A stretch of 39,243 nucleotides of DNA from an uncultured Ruminococcus sp. (GCA_902761345.1 CACWKD010000026.1:1-39243), one strand, 5' to 3'. Positions 27,881-36,514 are shown, counted from the stretch's first letter. The notes: generated by a model not told the origin, from the sequence alone. Numbers and translations are program-made.

Positions 27881-28129
27881 GTGAAAAAGCTTTTTGTTAA
27901 GCTTATCAGATTTTATCAGAAGCATATTTCGTCAAAAACGCCTGCTTGCTGCAGGTTTTATCCGACCTGCTCACAGTACGGTATAGAGGCAATTGAAAGA
28001 TTTGGCGCTTTTAAGGGAAGTATTATGACTGTATGGCGTATTCTGAGATGTAATCCGTTTGTAAAAGGCGGTTTTGACCCCGTACCTCAAAAAAAGCATA
28101 AGGTTATAAAGTATAAGAAACAGAATTGA
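27881..28129 (+). CDS. yidD: membrane protein insertion efficiency factor YidD
   Basis: 82 residues with the characteristic [24 protein letters not shown] and [17 protein letters not shown] motifs. A membrane-associated helper of YidC/Sec-dependent insertion. The GTG start directly abuts the rnpA stop. Confidence 0.95.
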   Translation: MKKLFVKLIRFYQKHISSKTPACCRFYPTCSQYGIEAIERFGAFKGSIMTVWRILRCNPFVKGGFDPVPQKKHKVIKYKKQN

Positions 28130-28142
28130 GAATAATTTGCAG

Positions 28143-28161
28143 AACTGTTATTTTAACAGTT
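28143..28161 (+). other. small hairpin between yidD and yidC
   Basis: AACTGTTA-TTT-TAACAGTT, an 8-bp perfect stem with a 3-nt loop, immediately before the yidC ribosome site. It is too short and lacks a U-tract for a confident terminator call. Confidence 0.4.
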
Positions 28162-28175
28162 GAAAGGATTTTTTG

Positions 28176-29147
28176 ATGAACCAATTATTTAATTTGATAG
28201 GTTATCTTTTCGGATATTTGCTTTGGGGAGCATTTTATCTTGTAGGGAATTTTGCTGTTGCTATCTTTGTTTTTACTGTAATCTTGCGAATAGTGCAGTT
28301 CCCGATGCAGATAAAGAGCCAGAAAAATATGGCAGGAAATATGCGTCTGCAAAAGAAACAGCAGGAAATACAAGAAAAATACGGACGTGACAAGGCTAAG
28401 GTAAACGAAGAAGTATCTAAGCTTTACGAGAAAGAAAATATTAATCCTATGGGCGGCTGTCTTACAACGCTTATTCCTATGTTCTTGCTTATGGGAGTAT
28501 ATTGGACAGTAAGAAATCCGCTTACAAATACGCTTCATATCAATTCAGACAGCGTAAACGAGGCACTTACATACTTGAAAGGACTTCCGGTAGTTGGTGC
28601 GAATATCAATGACTATTACGGAGAGATAAATCTTATAGGTTATTTCTCTGATATTAAAGATCAGCTTACTTGCTTTAGTGCGGCTGACGTAACCAAAATT
28701 GAAACTTTTGCTAAGGGCTTTACATTATTTGGAATGAATTTGCTTGACGCACCAAATCTTCACGGTTTTGCGTCTATATATATTCTTATTCCTGTATTGT
28801 GTTTCTTATCGTCTTTCGGTACAAGTTTTATTACTATGAGAATGAACGGTACAAGCTTTAAGGGACAGCAGGGCTGTATGAATTCTATGTTTCTGTTAAT
28901 GCCCGTTATGTCGGCTTGGATAGCTTATTCCGTACCGTCCGCAATGGGACTTTACTGGATCTATTCGAGCATAATCGGTTTTGTATCTACGTTGATCTTA
29001 CATAAATTCTATAATGCAGAGTCTATGACGGCTCTTGACGAGGCAAGAAGAATTGCACTGCTTGAGGAAGAAGAAACGGCAGTAAGACAGGTTGTAAGAA
29101 CGTACAACACGGGCAGCAGTAAGACTAAGAAAAAGAAGAAAAAGTAA
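28176..29147 (+). CDS. yidC: membrane protein insertase YidC/Oxa1 family
   Basis: 323-residue polytopic membrane protein that inserts and folds membrane proteins. The ATG at 28176 follows GAAAGG; the adjacent TTG at 28173 is less likely. The hydrophilic-groove arginine is visible in TVILRIVQFPMQI, followed by a cytosolic coiled hairpin (MRLQKKQQEIQEKYGRDKAK). There are about five membrane helices and a Lys-rich C-terminal tail (KTKKKKKK). No lipobox is present, unlike SpoIIIJ-type Bacillus homologues. An extended extracytoplasmic insert (about residues 115-190) lies after the second helix. Confidence 0.95.
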   Translation: MNQLFNLIGYLFGYLLWGAFYLVGNFAVAIFVFTVILRIVQFPMQIKSQKNMAGNMRLQKKQQEIQEKYGRDKAKVNEEVSKLYEKENINPMGGCLTTLIPMFLLMGVYWTVRNPLTNTLHINSDSVNEALTYLKGLPVVGANINDYYGEINLIGYFSDIKDQLTCFSAADVTKIETFAKGFTLFGMNLLDAPNLHGFASIYILIPVLCFLSSFGTSFITMRMNGTSFKGQQGCMNSMFLLMPVMSAWIAYSVPSAMGLYWIYSSIIGFVSTLILHKFYNAESMTALDEARRIALLEEEETAVRQVVRTYNTGSSKTKKKKKK

Positions 29148-29170
29148 CAGATAAATTTGGAGGTGTGACT

Positions 29171-30070
29171 GTGATTAAAGAGGCATTTGGTACAGGTGAC
29201 TCTATTGAGCGTGCACTGGCTGTCGCTTGCAGCGAGCTTGGTGTAGAGGCAGATCAAGTCGAGTACGAGGTAATTCAGGCTCCCGAGAAAAAGGTGTTAG
29301 GTATATTTGGAGGAGCAGACGCAAAGGTTCGAGCATATATAAACATTACTCCGTCGCAGCGTGCGGCTGAATATTTGAAGAATGTTCTTACTCTTATGGG
29401 ACTTCAAAATATTGATCTTGAAGTTAAAGAGGCAGAAGATAATACTTGTGAAATAGAGCTGAAGGGCGATGACGTAGGATATGTTATAGGCAGAAGAGGA
29501 GAAACTCTTGACGCATTACAGTATCTTTCGGGCTTAGTTGCAAATCACGGCGAGGAAGAGTATTTCAGAGTAACTATCAATACCGGCAATTACAGAGAAA
29601 AGAGAGAGGTAACGCTTGAAAACCTCGGCAGAAAGCTTGCTTATAAAGTAGTAAAGACAGGCAAGAACGTTAATCTTGAGCCTATGAACCCTTATGAAAG
29701 AAGAATAATTCATACGGCTGTACAGAAAGTAAACGGCGCTATTTCCTTCTCGGAGGGTGAAATTCTCAACCGTCACGTTGTTATTGCGCCCGACCCGAAA
29801 AACCCCGTAAAGCCCAGAAGAAACTTTAACAACAAGGGCAGAAGAAACGGTAACCAGGGCGGCAAAGGCTCATACAACAGAAATTCAAACGGCGGTTATC
29901 AGAGAACTCCGTACAAGCAGACTTTTGAAAGAAAGCCGTATCAGAATAAGTACAACAAGCCTGCTGATGATGAGTTTATAGGTTCGTCGGCAACATTCAG
30001 TCAAAGAAGTCCTATTGAAAAATCAGGTCTTCCGCTGTTCACTAAAATAGAAAAGAAAGGCGAGGAATAA
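29171..30070 (+). CDS. khpB: RNA-binding protein KhpB (Jag)
   Basis: 299 residues from the GTG at 29171, which is 6 nt after GGAGGT; the GTG at 29165 touches the ribosome site. Domains: Jag-N (1-55, KVLGIFGGADAKVRAYI), KH (about 75-150, with GYVIGRRGETLDALQYL) and R3H (about 155-205, with NPYERRIIH). KhpB with KhpA binds many RNAs and affects cell elongation in studied Gram-positives. The last about 95 residues form an unusual Asn/Gly/Arg/Tyr-rich disordered tail (e.g. NNKGRRNGNQGGKGSYNR). Conserved neighbour of yidC. Confidence 0.94.
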   Translation: MIKEAFGTGDSIERALAVACSELGVEADQVEYEVIQAPEKKVLGIFGGADAKVRAYINITPSQRAAEYLKNVLTLMGLQNIDLEVKEAEDNTCEIELKGDDVGYVIGRRGETLDALQYLSGLVANHGEEEYFRVTINTGNYREKREVTLENLGRKLAYKVVKTGKNVNLEPMNPYERRIIHTAVQKVNGAISFSEGEILNRHVVIAPDPKNPVKPRRNFNNKGRRNGNQGGKGSYNRNSNGGYQRTPYKQTFERKPYQNKYNKPADDEFIGSSATFSQRSPIEKSGLPLFTKIEKKGEE

Positions 30071-30083
30071 TGCCTTTTAGAGG

Positions 30084-30116
30084 TTGCGAAGGCGTTTTGC
30101 TTTCGCAGCTTTTTTG
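30084..30116 (+). terminator. terminator after khpB
   Basis: GCGAAGGC (30086-30093) pairs with GCTTTCGC (30099-30106), one G-U pair, loop GTTTT, then AGCTTTTTT. It closes the rpmH-khpB cluster. Confidence 0.88.
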
Positions 30117-30305
30117 TTTTATTTTATAAAGATCATTGTTATTTCAAAACTTTCAGATGTTATGCAGTTTAAAATTGTGTTTCTTTTAGTTTATGGGTAA
30201 TTTATATTTTACTGTATTTGAATAACAATAAAAAGTAAATTGCTTTGCTGTGGTTAATCGCATTTTTTAACTTTAGAATAAACTTTATATATTAGGAGAA
30301 TTTTT

Positions 30306-31670
30306 ATGGAAAAAACTATTGCTGCCGTTTCTACTCCGATAGGTACGGGCGGTATAAGTGTTATCAGAATATCGGGTGATGACGCTGTACAAATTGCCGA
30401 TAGAGTATTTGTCTCTGTGAGCGGAAAAAAGCTTTCCGAGCTTAAAGGCTATACTTCTGCATACGGCAAGGTTTACGATAAAGGCGAACTTCTTGACGAG
30501 GCTGTCGCAACTGTATTTCTTGCGCCGCACAGCTACACAGGCGAGAATGTTGTTGAGTTGTCCTGTCACGGCGGTATGTATATTACATCTCAGGTGTTGA
30601 GAGCGATACTCGACAGCGGAGCTGTAACTGCCGAGGCAGGTGAGTTTACAAAGCGTGCATTTTTAAACGGAAAAATCGACCTTACAGAATCGGAAGCCGT
30701 TATGGATATTATTTCTGCAAAGGGCAGGGCGGCTGCACGTTCCGCAATAGGTATAAAAGAGGGCAGACTTCGCCGTGAGATCGACGATGTGAAATCTTCT
30801 CTTATCGACAGCGCCGCGCATCTCTCTGCTTGGGCGGATTACCCCGAGGAGGATATTCCCGAGGTATCGGAGGATACGCTTTGTGAAAACATTACTAACG
30901 CTCTGAGCAAGCTGAATTCTCTTATAAGAGGGTACGACATAGGAAAGTCTGTAAAAGAGGGTATAGATACTCTTATTATCGGTAAACCCAATGTCGGAAA
31001 ATCCACGCTGATGAATTTTTTGTCGGGCAGTGAAAAGAGTATAGTAACCGATATACCCGGTACTACAAGAGATATTATAGAAGAAACTGTTGTTTTGGGA
31101 AATGTTGTATTGCTGTTATCCGATACGGCAGGTTTGCGTGATACTGATAACCCGATAGAGAAAATTGGTGTAGAGCGTGCAAAGAAAAGAGTTCAGTCTT
31201 GCGGTCTTGTTCTTGCGGTGTTTGACGCTTCAAGAAAGCTTGATGAAAATGATTACTCTATGCTTGAAATGCTAAGTGATGTTCCGTCGGTTGCTGTTAT
31301 CAATAAGAGTGATTTAAATTCTGTAATAGATGTTGATTATATAAAATCAAAAGTGAGTGAGGTTGTATTTATCTCTGCTGTAACAGGCGACGGAATTGAT
31401 AACCTTATTAGTGCTGTTGAAAAAATTACAGGTGCGGCAGAGTTTGACGAGAACACGGCTGTACTGTCAACCGAAAGACAGCGTGAATGTACAATATGTG
31501 CAAAGAACGCTTTGGAGGACGCACTGTCTGCTTTAAACGGCGGTTTTACTTTAGACGCTGTTACGGTATCTCTTGAAGAAGCAATACAGGCACTTCTGGA
31601 GCTTACAGGAGAAAGAGTGAGCGAGGTAGTAGTTCACGGAGTGTTCTCTAAATTCTGTGTAGGAAAATAG
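30306..31670 (+). CDS. mnmE: tRNA modification GTPase MnmE
   Basis: 454 residues. With MnmG it installs the (carboxymethyl)aminomethyl group on U34 of certain tRNAs. The N-terminal folate-binding domain (ISVIRISGDDA, YTGENVVELSCHGG) is followed by the GTPase domain with GKPNVGKST (about 225), IPGTTRD, DTAGLRDT and NKSD, and the C-terminal C-V-G-K (CxGK) motif that carries the catalytic cysteine. AGGAGA precedes the ATG. No strong promoter is recognised in the 190-bp gap before it. Confidence 0.97.
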   Translation: MEKTIAAVSTPIGTGGISVIRISGDDAVQIADRVFVSVSGKKLSELKGYTSAYGKVYDKGELLDEAVATVFLAPHSYTGENVVELSCHGGMYITSQVLRAILDSGAVTAEAGEFTKRAFLNGKIDLTESEAVMDIISAKGRAAARSAIGIKEGRLRREIDDVKSSLIDSAAHLSAWADYPEEDIPEVSEDTLCENITNALSKLNSLIRGYDIGKSVKEGIDTLIIGKPNVGKSTLMNFLSGSEKSIVTDIPGTTRDIIEETVVLGNVVLLLSDTAGLRDTDNPIEKIGVERAKKRVQSCGLVLAVFDASRKLDENDYSMLEMLSDVPSVAVINKSDLNSVIDVDYIKSKVSEVVFISAVTGDGIDNLISAVEKITGAAEFDENTAVLSTERQRECTICAKNALEDALSALNGGFTLDAVTVSLEEAIQALLELTGERVSEVVVHGVFSKFCVGK

Positions 31671-31685
31671 TTAGGGGGAGAGAAA

Positions 31686-33545
31686 TTGAGTTATTTTGCA
31701 GGAAAATATGATGTTGCCGTAATCGGCGCAGGTCATGCAGGAATAGAGGCGGCGCTTGCCTCTGCAAGGCTTGGCTGTAAAACAGTGGTGTTTACAATTA
31801 ATATGGATGCTGTCGGAAACTGTCCGTGTAACCCATCTATCGGAGGTACGGCAAAGGGACATCTTGTTCGAGAGATAGACGCTTTAGGCGGAGAAATGGG
31901 TAAAACCGCAGATGAATGTCTGCTGCAAATGCGTATGTTAAACAGAGGTAAAGGGCCTGCCGTACATTCTTTGCGTGCGCAGATAGACAGAAGAAAGTAC
32001 AGCGAGGTTATGAAGCACAAGCTTGAACTTCAAGAAAATCTGGAGCTGCACCAAGCTGAAATAACAGATTTAGAGGAAATATCGGGCGGCTGGAAAGCAG
32101 TTACAAGAATGGGCGCTGAGTATGAGGTTAAAGCCGTTATTATAGCAACGGGTACATACTTGGGCGGAAGAATTTACATCGGTGAGTTAAATTATGAGAG
32201 CGGCCCCGACGGGATTTTCCCCGCAACATTTTTGGGTGCGTCATTAAAAAAGTTAGGTTTGTCACTTCGCAGATTTAAGACAGGTACGCCTGCAAGGGTG
32301 TTGAAGTCGAGTATTGATTTTTCTGATTTGGAGGAGCAGAAAGGTGACGAGCCTGTAATTCCATTCTCATACGAAACAGAGGAACAGTTAAATAATAAAG
32401 TTGTTTGTCATATCAGTTGGACAAACGAGAACACTAAAAAAATTATACTTGATAATATACACCGCTCACCTTTGTACAGCGGAATGATACACGGAGTAGG
32501 GCCAAGATACTGCCCGAGTCTTGAGGATAAGATAGTACGTTTCAGCGATAAGGAACGTCACCAGCTTTTTATTGAACCTTGCGGCGAGAATACGGAAGAA
32601 ATGTACTTACAGGGAATGTCGTCATCTCTGCCCGAGGAGGTACAGCTGAAATTCTATCATTCTATAAAGGGACTTGAAAATGCGATAGTAATGCGTCCTG
32701 CATATGCGATAGAGTATGATTGTGTCGATCCTCTGCAAATGAATAACACGCTTGAATTTATCGATCACCCCGGGCTTTACGGCGCAGGGCAGTTTAACGG
32801 TTCATCGGGTTATGAGGAAGCTGCCGCTCAGGGGCTTGTTGCGGGAATAAACGCAGCCCTAAAGATACAGGGCAAAGATCCGATGATACTTGACAGGGCA
32901 GGTTCGTATATAGGTACTCTTGTTGACGATCTTGTTACAAAGGGAGCAAATGACCCGTACAGAATGATGACGTCAAGAAGCGAGTACAGGCTGATATTGC
33001 GACAGGATAACGCTGACGAACGTATGACGCCTATCGGAAGAAAAGTAGGTTTGATAAGCGATGAACGATACGGTAAATTCCTCAAAAAACAGGAGCTTAA
33101 AGCAAGAGAACTTGAACGAATAAAGAAAACCGTGATACCGCCGTCCGAGGAGATAAACAGTTTACTTGTTTCACGTGAAACATCTCCGATAAACACAGGA
33201 GTAAAGCTTGTTGACCTTATAAAGCGTCCGCAGCTATCGTATGAGATACTGAGTACGATAGACAAAGACAGACCGCAGCTTGACGCAAACATCTTTGAGC
33301 AGATCGAGGTTGAAGTGAAGTACGAGGGATATATCAAAAAGCAGCTTGCGCAGGTTGAGCAGATGAGAAGAATGGAAAGCAAATCCCTGCCCACAGATCT
33401 CGATTACAAGACTGTTTCGGGATTAAGGCTTGAAGCACAGGAAAAGCTTAACAAGGTACACCCGAGCAATTTAGGGCAGGCGGCGAGAATATCGGGTGTA
33501 AGTCCTGCCGATATAAGCGTGCTTGTGATATGGCTGTCTAAATGA
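31686..33545 (+). CDS. mnmG: tRNA uridine-5-carboxymethylaminomethyl modification enzyme MnmG
   Basis: 619-residue FAD/NADH enzyme, partner of MnmE. The Rossmann motif VIGAGHAGIEAA is at the N-terminus, followed by CNPSIGGTAKGHLVREIDALGG, the flavin-loop PAVHSLRAQIDRRKY and the GAGQFNGSSGYEEAAAQG motif. The start is the TTG at 31686 with GGGGGAGAG upstream. It lies 15 nt after mnmE. A perfect parS site is embedded in its coding sequence. Confidence 0.97.
   Translation: MSYFAGKYDVAVIGAGHAGIEAALASARLGCKTVVFTINMDAVGNCPCNPSIGGTAKGHLVREIDALGGEMGKTADECLLQMRMLNRGKGPAVHSLRAQIDRRKYSEVMKHKLELQENLELHQAEITDLEEISGGWKAVTRMGAEYEVKAVIIATGTYLGGRIYIGELNYESGPDGIFPATFLGASLKKLGLSLRRFKTGTPARVLKSSIDFSDLEEQKGDEPVIPFSYETEEQLNNKVVCHISWTNENTKKIILDNIHRSPLYSGMIHGVGPRYCPSLEDKIVRFSDKERHQLFIEPCGENTEEMYLQGMSSSLPEEVQLKFYHSIKGLENAIVMRPAYAIEYDCVDPLQMNNTLEFIDHPGLYGAGQFNGSSGYEEAAAQGLVAGINAALKIQGKDPMILDRAGSYIGTLVDDLVTKGANDPYRMMTSRSEYRLILRQDNADERMTPIGRKVGLISDERYGKFLKKQELKARELERIKKTVIPPSEEINSLLVSRETSPINTGVKLVDLIKRPQLSYEILSTIDKDRPQLDANIFEQIEVEVKYEGYIKKQLAQVEQMRRMESKSLPTDLDYKTVSGLRLEAQEKLNKVHPSNLGQAARISGVSPADISVLVIWLSK
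33167..33182. promoter_or_regulatory. parS: parS centromere site within mnmG
   Basis: TGTTTCACGTGAAACA, a perfect 16-bp palindrome identical to the consensus ParB (Spo0J) binding site. It encodes V-S-R-E-T in MnmG, so site and protein sequence are kept together. Confidence 0.93.
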
Positions 33546-33552
33546 GGTGCGT

Positions 33553-34257
33553 ATGGAGAAATTAAGAGAATTATGCAAGGTTATTAACGTGCAGCTTGAT
33601 GATATTGCACTGAATAGGTTTGAAAAGTATATGAACCTTGTTATAGAGTGGAACGAGAAAATCAACCTCACAGCCATAACAGACAGACAGGAGTTTATTG
33701 TTAAGCATTTCTATGACAGTATTACGCTTTTGTCTTGTATAGATTTGAAACAAGGTGCAAAAGTTATAGATATAGGTACGGGAGCAGGATTTCCGGGAGT
33801 ACCGCTTAAAATAGTGCGTCCCGATATTGAACTTACATTGCTTGATAGTCTTAACAAAAGAATTGTGTTTCTAAGTGATGTGGTAATGCCCTGTATAGGA
33901 CTAAGTGCCGAGACGATACACGGCAGGGCAGAGGATTTTTCAAAGCAGGCAAAGTACCGAGAAAAATACGATCTTGCGGTAAGCCGTGCAGTTGCAAATC
34001 TTTCTGCGTTGTCGGAGTATTGTATTCCGTTTATAAAAAAAGGCGGAGAGTTTATTTCAATGAAAGGGCCTGATGTTGAGGTAGAACTTAACTCGGCTCA
34101 AAATGCTGTAAAGGTATTGGGCGGAGAGGTTTCAGAGGTTAAAAATCTTACTTTACCCGATAACAGCGGACGCAGTATTGTGATTATCAAAAAGGTAAAT
34201 AATACTCCCGAGAAGTACCCAAGACGAGGAGTAAAAATTAATAAGAACCCTTTATAA
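33553..34257 (+). CDS. rsmG: 16S rRNA (guanine-527 N7)-methyltransferase RsmG
   Basis: 234 residues from the ATG at 33553 (MEKLRELCKVI), preceded by GAGGTG; a GTG at 33547 overlaps that ribosome site. SAM-binding motif VIDIGTGAGFPGVPLKI (about 70-86) and the AVSRAVANL segment identify RsmG (GidB). It follows mnmG by a few bases. The TAA is followed after one base by a GTGTGGAG heptad array. Confidence 0.96.
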   Translation: MEKLRELCKVINVQLDDIALNRFEKYMNLVIEWNEKINLTAITDRQEFIVKHFYDSITLLSCIDLKQGAKVIDIGTGAGFPGVPLKIVRPDIELTLLDSLNKRIVFLSDVVMPCIGLSAETIHGRAEDFSKQAKYREKYDLAVSRAVANLSALSEYCIPFIKKGGEFISMKGPDVEVELNSAQNAVKVLGGEVSEVKNLTLPDNSGRSIVIIKKVNNTPEKYPRRGVKINKNPL

Positions 34258-34420
34258 AGTGTGGAGTTTGGAGAGTGGAGTTGTTTTGTGAGTTAGAAAT
34301 TAGGAGTTAGCTTAAAGTTATAAGTTTAAAGCTGTACGATAAATGAAAACTTTATTCTATTATCTGAAAACTGTTATCTAACAACTATAAACTAAAAAAA
34401 TCTTTTCCGTGTCTAAAAAA
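34258..34420 (+). repeat. heptad array between rsmG and the noc-like gene
   Basis: Starts right behind the rsmG stop with GTGTGGAGTTTGGAGAGTGG, then GAGTTAG, AAATTAG and GAGTTAG units, decaying into AAAGTTATAAGTTTAAAG and ATCTAACAACTATAAACT. It lacks the AAAGCC/GGCTTT hairpin module. Confidence 0.75.
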
Positions 34421-34443
34421 CGACAAATTATTTATTTGGTGTG

Positions 34444-34452
34444 TGTTATAAT
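34444..34452 (+). promoter_or_regulatory. extended -10 promoter of the noc-like gene
   Basis: TGTTATAAT (TG-N-TATAAT) about 32 bp before the GTG start; the -35 region is poor, as often with extended -10 promoters. Confidence 0.5.
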
Positions 34453-34483
34453 GTAATTACAGAAAGACAAGCGAGATGATATT

Positions 34484-35287
34484 GTGGCTGAAATAAAAGT
34501 TAGGGGAGAGTGCAGGATTGCTATTATCCCCATATACAAAATCAGCGAAAACATAAGCGTCCCGACACGCACATACACAAAACAGCAGATAATTCCACTT
34601 GCGGAGAGCATATCGCATAACGGAATTTTGCAGCCGTTGATAGTGCGAAAAAGTACGTCTTACTCATACGAGCTGATTTCGGGGAAAAGACGTTTGCAGG
34701 CTGCTGTAATGGCAGGTAAAAAAGATGTTCCCTGTATTGTACTTCATTGTACAAAAAATCAGTCGGTTATCTATTCGCTAACAGAAAACATACAGCGTCA
34801 TAACTATACATATCTTGAATTGCTGCAAATAATGAATGATCTCAAAAGCAGATATGATTATACTACCGAAAAGTTATCCGAGTTGTTTGACAAGCGGGAA
34901 TATGAGATAGATAATCTATTTAAACTTAATTTGTACAGCAGTTCCGATATTATCAAACTTTCAAAATATCAAATACCGTTTGAAACAGCTGAGCTTTTAA
35001 CAGAGATAGAGAATGTATCGCTTAGGTCTAAAATTTTAGACAGGATCATATCAGAGAAGTTGAATTTTGAGAGTGCAAAAAGACTTGTAAAAAGTGTTGT
35101 TTTACCTTATAATGAAGATAGAGAAAACGAAAAGTTTATAATAAAGGATTTCAGAATATTTCATAACAGTATAAATAAAATCCTGCAAACTATGAAAAGA
35201 TTTGGAATTGATCCTCTTGAGGAAGTTTTGGAAAATGACGATTATATTCGTTATACTATAAGAATACCCAAAAGGGTAAATAAATAA
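34484..35287 (+). CDS. noc: ParB-family protein, Noc-like
   Basis: 267 residues from a GTG. It sits where noc/parB1 lies in Firmicutes (rsmG - this gene - soj - parB). The ParB N-terminal domain is recognisable (LAESISHNGILQPLIVRK, ISGKRRLQAA, TENIQRHNYTYLE), then a divergent helix-turn-helix (YTTEKLSELFDKREYEID). Two nucleotide-binding motifs differ from the canonical ones in the second paralogue at 36515: GERR is GKRR, and ENLQRED is ENIQRHN. Noc proteins link nucleoid position to division and use CTP. Whether this one hydrolyses CTP is doubtful. The symbol is assigned by position and family only. Confidence 0.7.
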   Translation: MAEIKVRGECRIAIIPIYKISENISVPTRTYTKQQIIPLAESISHNGILQPLIVRKSTSYSYELISGKRRLQAAVMAGKKDVPCIVLHCTKNQSVIYSLTENIQRHNYTYLELLQIMNDLKSRYDYTTEKLSELFDKREYEIDNLFKLNLYSSSDIIKLSKYQIPFETAELLTEIENVSLRSKILDRIISEKLNFESAKRLVKSVVLPYNEDRENEKFIIKDFRIFHNSINKILQTMKRFGIDPLEEVLENDDYIRYTIRIPKRVNK

Positions 35288-35352
35288 GCGTTCTCCCAAT
35301 ATCCATATACACATTTCTTCATACCTCTGCTTTCTGAAAGAAAGTACAGATG

Positions 35353-35388
35353 CCGAACAGTTTAACCGCTGTTCGGTTTTCTGTTTTA
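35353..35388 (+). terminator. terminator after the noc-like gene
   Basis: CCGAACAG (35353-35360), 8-nt loop, CTGTTCGG (35369-35376), followed by TTTTCTGTTTT. Confidence 0.88.
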
Positions 35389-35391
35389 TAC

Positions 35392-35441
35392 AATTTCACA
35401 AATGTGAAATTTTGTTTTACAATACACTTCACATTTGTGAA
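35392..35441. promoter_or_regulatory. pair of palindromes TTCACA-WW-TGTGAA, candidate operators
   Basis: Site 1 (35392-35411) has perfect 9-bp arms AATTTCACA and TGTGAAATT around AA. Site 2 (35428-35441) has 6-bp arms TTCACA and TGTGAA around TT. The centres are 33 bp apart, about three helical turns, as for cooperatively bound dimers. They match neither parS nor the Bacillus Noc site (ATTTCCCGGGAAAT). The binding protein is unknown. Confidence 0.55.
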
Positions 35442-35590
35442 ATTCGTTCTAAGTTCAAAGCTCACAGTCTAAATAATCACTTAAACCAAAAAGTTTGGAT
35501 TTAGAACTAAAAACTTTGGACTAACAAAAAATTCTAACTCCTCATACATAACACAAAAAAACTCCACTCTCCAAATTCCACACTCAAATA
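35442..35590 (-). repeat. heptad array, reverse orientation, before soj
   Basis: Read on the minus strand, from 35588 downward, it starts GAGTGTGGAATTTGGAGAG and passes through GAGGAGTTAG, AGTCCAAAGTTTTTAG and TTTGAACTTAG units. This is the same family as the other arrays but opposite to the flanking plus-strand genes. Confidence 0.7.
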
Positions 35591-35593
35591 AAC

Positions 35594-35609
35594 TGTTTCA
35601 CGTGAAACA
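35594..35609. promoter_or_regulatory. parS: parS centromere site upstream of soj-parB
   Basis: A second perfect TGTTTCACGTGAAACA, 138 bp before the soj start. ParB loads here as a CTP-dependent clamp, recruiting Soj and SMC in studied Firmicutes. ParB spreading from it could also influence the soj promoter. Confidence 0.93.
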
Positions 35610-35663
35610 ATCACCTGTTAAACACGAAATTAATGTAAAATCAAAAAAATATACTAAAACCCC

Positions 35664-35692
35664 TTTAAATTATTGCTGTAAGATGATATAAT
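35664..35692 (+). promoter_or_regulatory. predicted promoter of soj-parB-serS
   Basis: TTTAAA (35664-35669), 17-nt spacer, TATAAT (35687-35692), 54 bp before the start codon. The -35 is weak. Confidence 0.5.
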
Positions 35693-35746
35693 ATAAAAAG
35701 TCAAAAACTATATTTGATAACTCTATCAATGGAAAGGAATTTGATA

Positions 35747-36502
35747 ATGAGTAAAATTATAGCAATAGCCAATCAAAAGGGAGGCGTTGGTAAAACTACT
35801 ACTTCTGTTAATCTTGCCGCAGGACTTGGCAAACTTGGAAAAAAATCTCTGCTGATAGATATTGACCCTCAGGGCAACGCAACAAGCGGAGTAGGGGTTG
35901 ATAAGCGTGCTGTGAGATACAGTACATACGATATTTTTGTGGAGGGAATTGCAGGAAAGGACGTTGTCGTAAAGACGCAGTTTGAAAACCTCGATTTGCT
36001 GCCGTCAAGCCTTGATCTTGCCGCAGCAGAGCTTGAAATAGCCGACAGAAAACATCGTGAAGCAATTCTCAAAAACGCTGTTATCCCTTTGCGAGAAAAG
36101 TACGATTATATTATTATCGACTGTCCGCCGTCACTGGGTCTTATTACCGTAAATGCACTTTGTTTGTGCGATACGATCTTAGTTCCCATACAGTGTGAGT
36201 ATTACGCACTTGAGGGTTTATCGCAGCTTATGAATACTGTAAGACGTGTAAAACGCTCCTATAACGAACATATTGATATAGAGGGTGTGCTGCTTACAAT
36301 GTATGACGGCAGACTGAACCTTACGCAACAGGTAGTTGAGGAAGTAAAGAGATTTTTCCCGAGAAAGGTTTTCAATACTGTTATACCGAGAGCTGTACGA
36401 CTTAGCGAAGCGCCGAGCTTTGGTACTCCTATTATGTATTATGATAGGGCAGGTAAGGGCAGCCTTGCTTATATGCAGCTTGCAAAAGAAATAGATAAGT
36501 AA
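35747..36502 (+). CDS. soj: chromosome partitioning ATPase Soj/ParA
   Basis: 251 residues. The ATG at 35747 (MSKIIAIANQKGGVGKTT) is chosen over an earlier in-frame start because AAAGGAA lies 9 nt before it and it matches the family N-terminus. The deviant Walker A KGGVGKTT (with signature lysine), DIDPQGNATSG and IIIDCPPSLG define the ParA/Soj ATPase. It works with ParB on parS in origin segregation and regulates DnaA in Bacillus. It is followed by parB after 12 nt. Confidence 0.96.
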   Translation: MSKIIAIANQKGGVGKTTTSVNLAAGLGKLGKKSLLIDIDPQGNATSGVGVDKRAVRYSTYDIFVEGIAGKDVVVKTQFENLDLLPSSLDLAAAELEIADRKHREAILKNAVIPLREKYDYIIIDCPPSLGLITVNALCLCDTILVPIQCEYYALEGLSQLMNTVRRVKRSYNEHIDIEGVLLTMYDGRLNLTQQVVEEVKRFFPRKVFNTVIPRAVRLSEAPSFGTPIMYYDRAGKGSLAYMQLAKEIDK

Positions 36503-36514
36503 AGAGGTGAGGTA

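Noticed and set aside
35392..35441. Noc-binding sites or CRP sites
   Set aside because: The half-site spacing differs from ATTTCCCGGGAAAT, and the arms are in the reverse order of the TGTGA-N6-TCACA CRP consensus.
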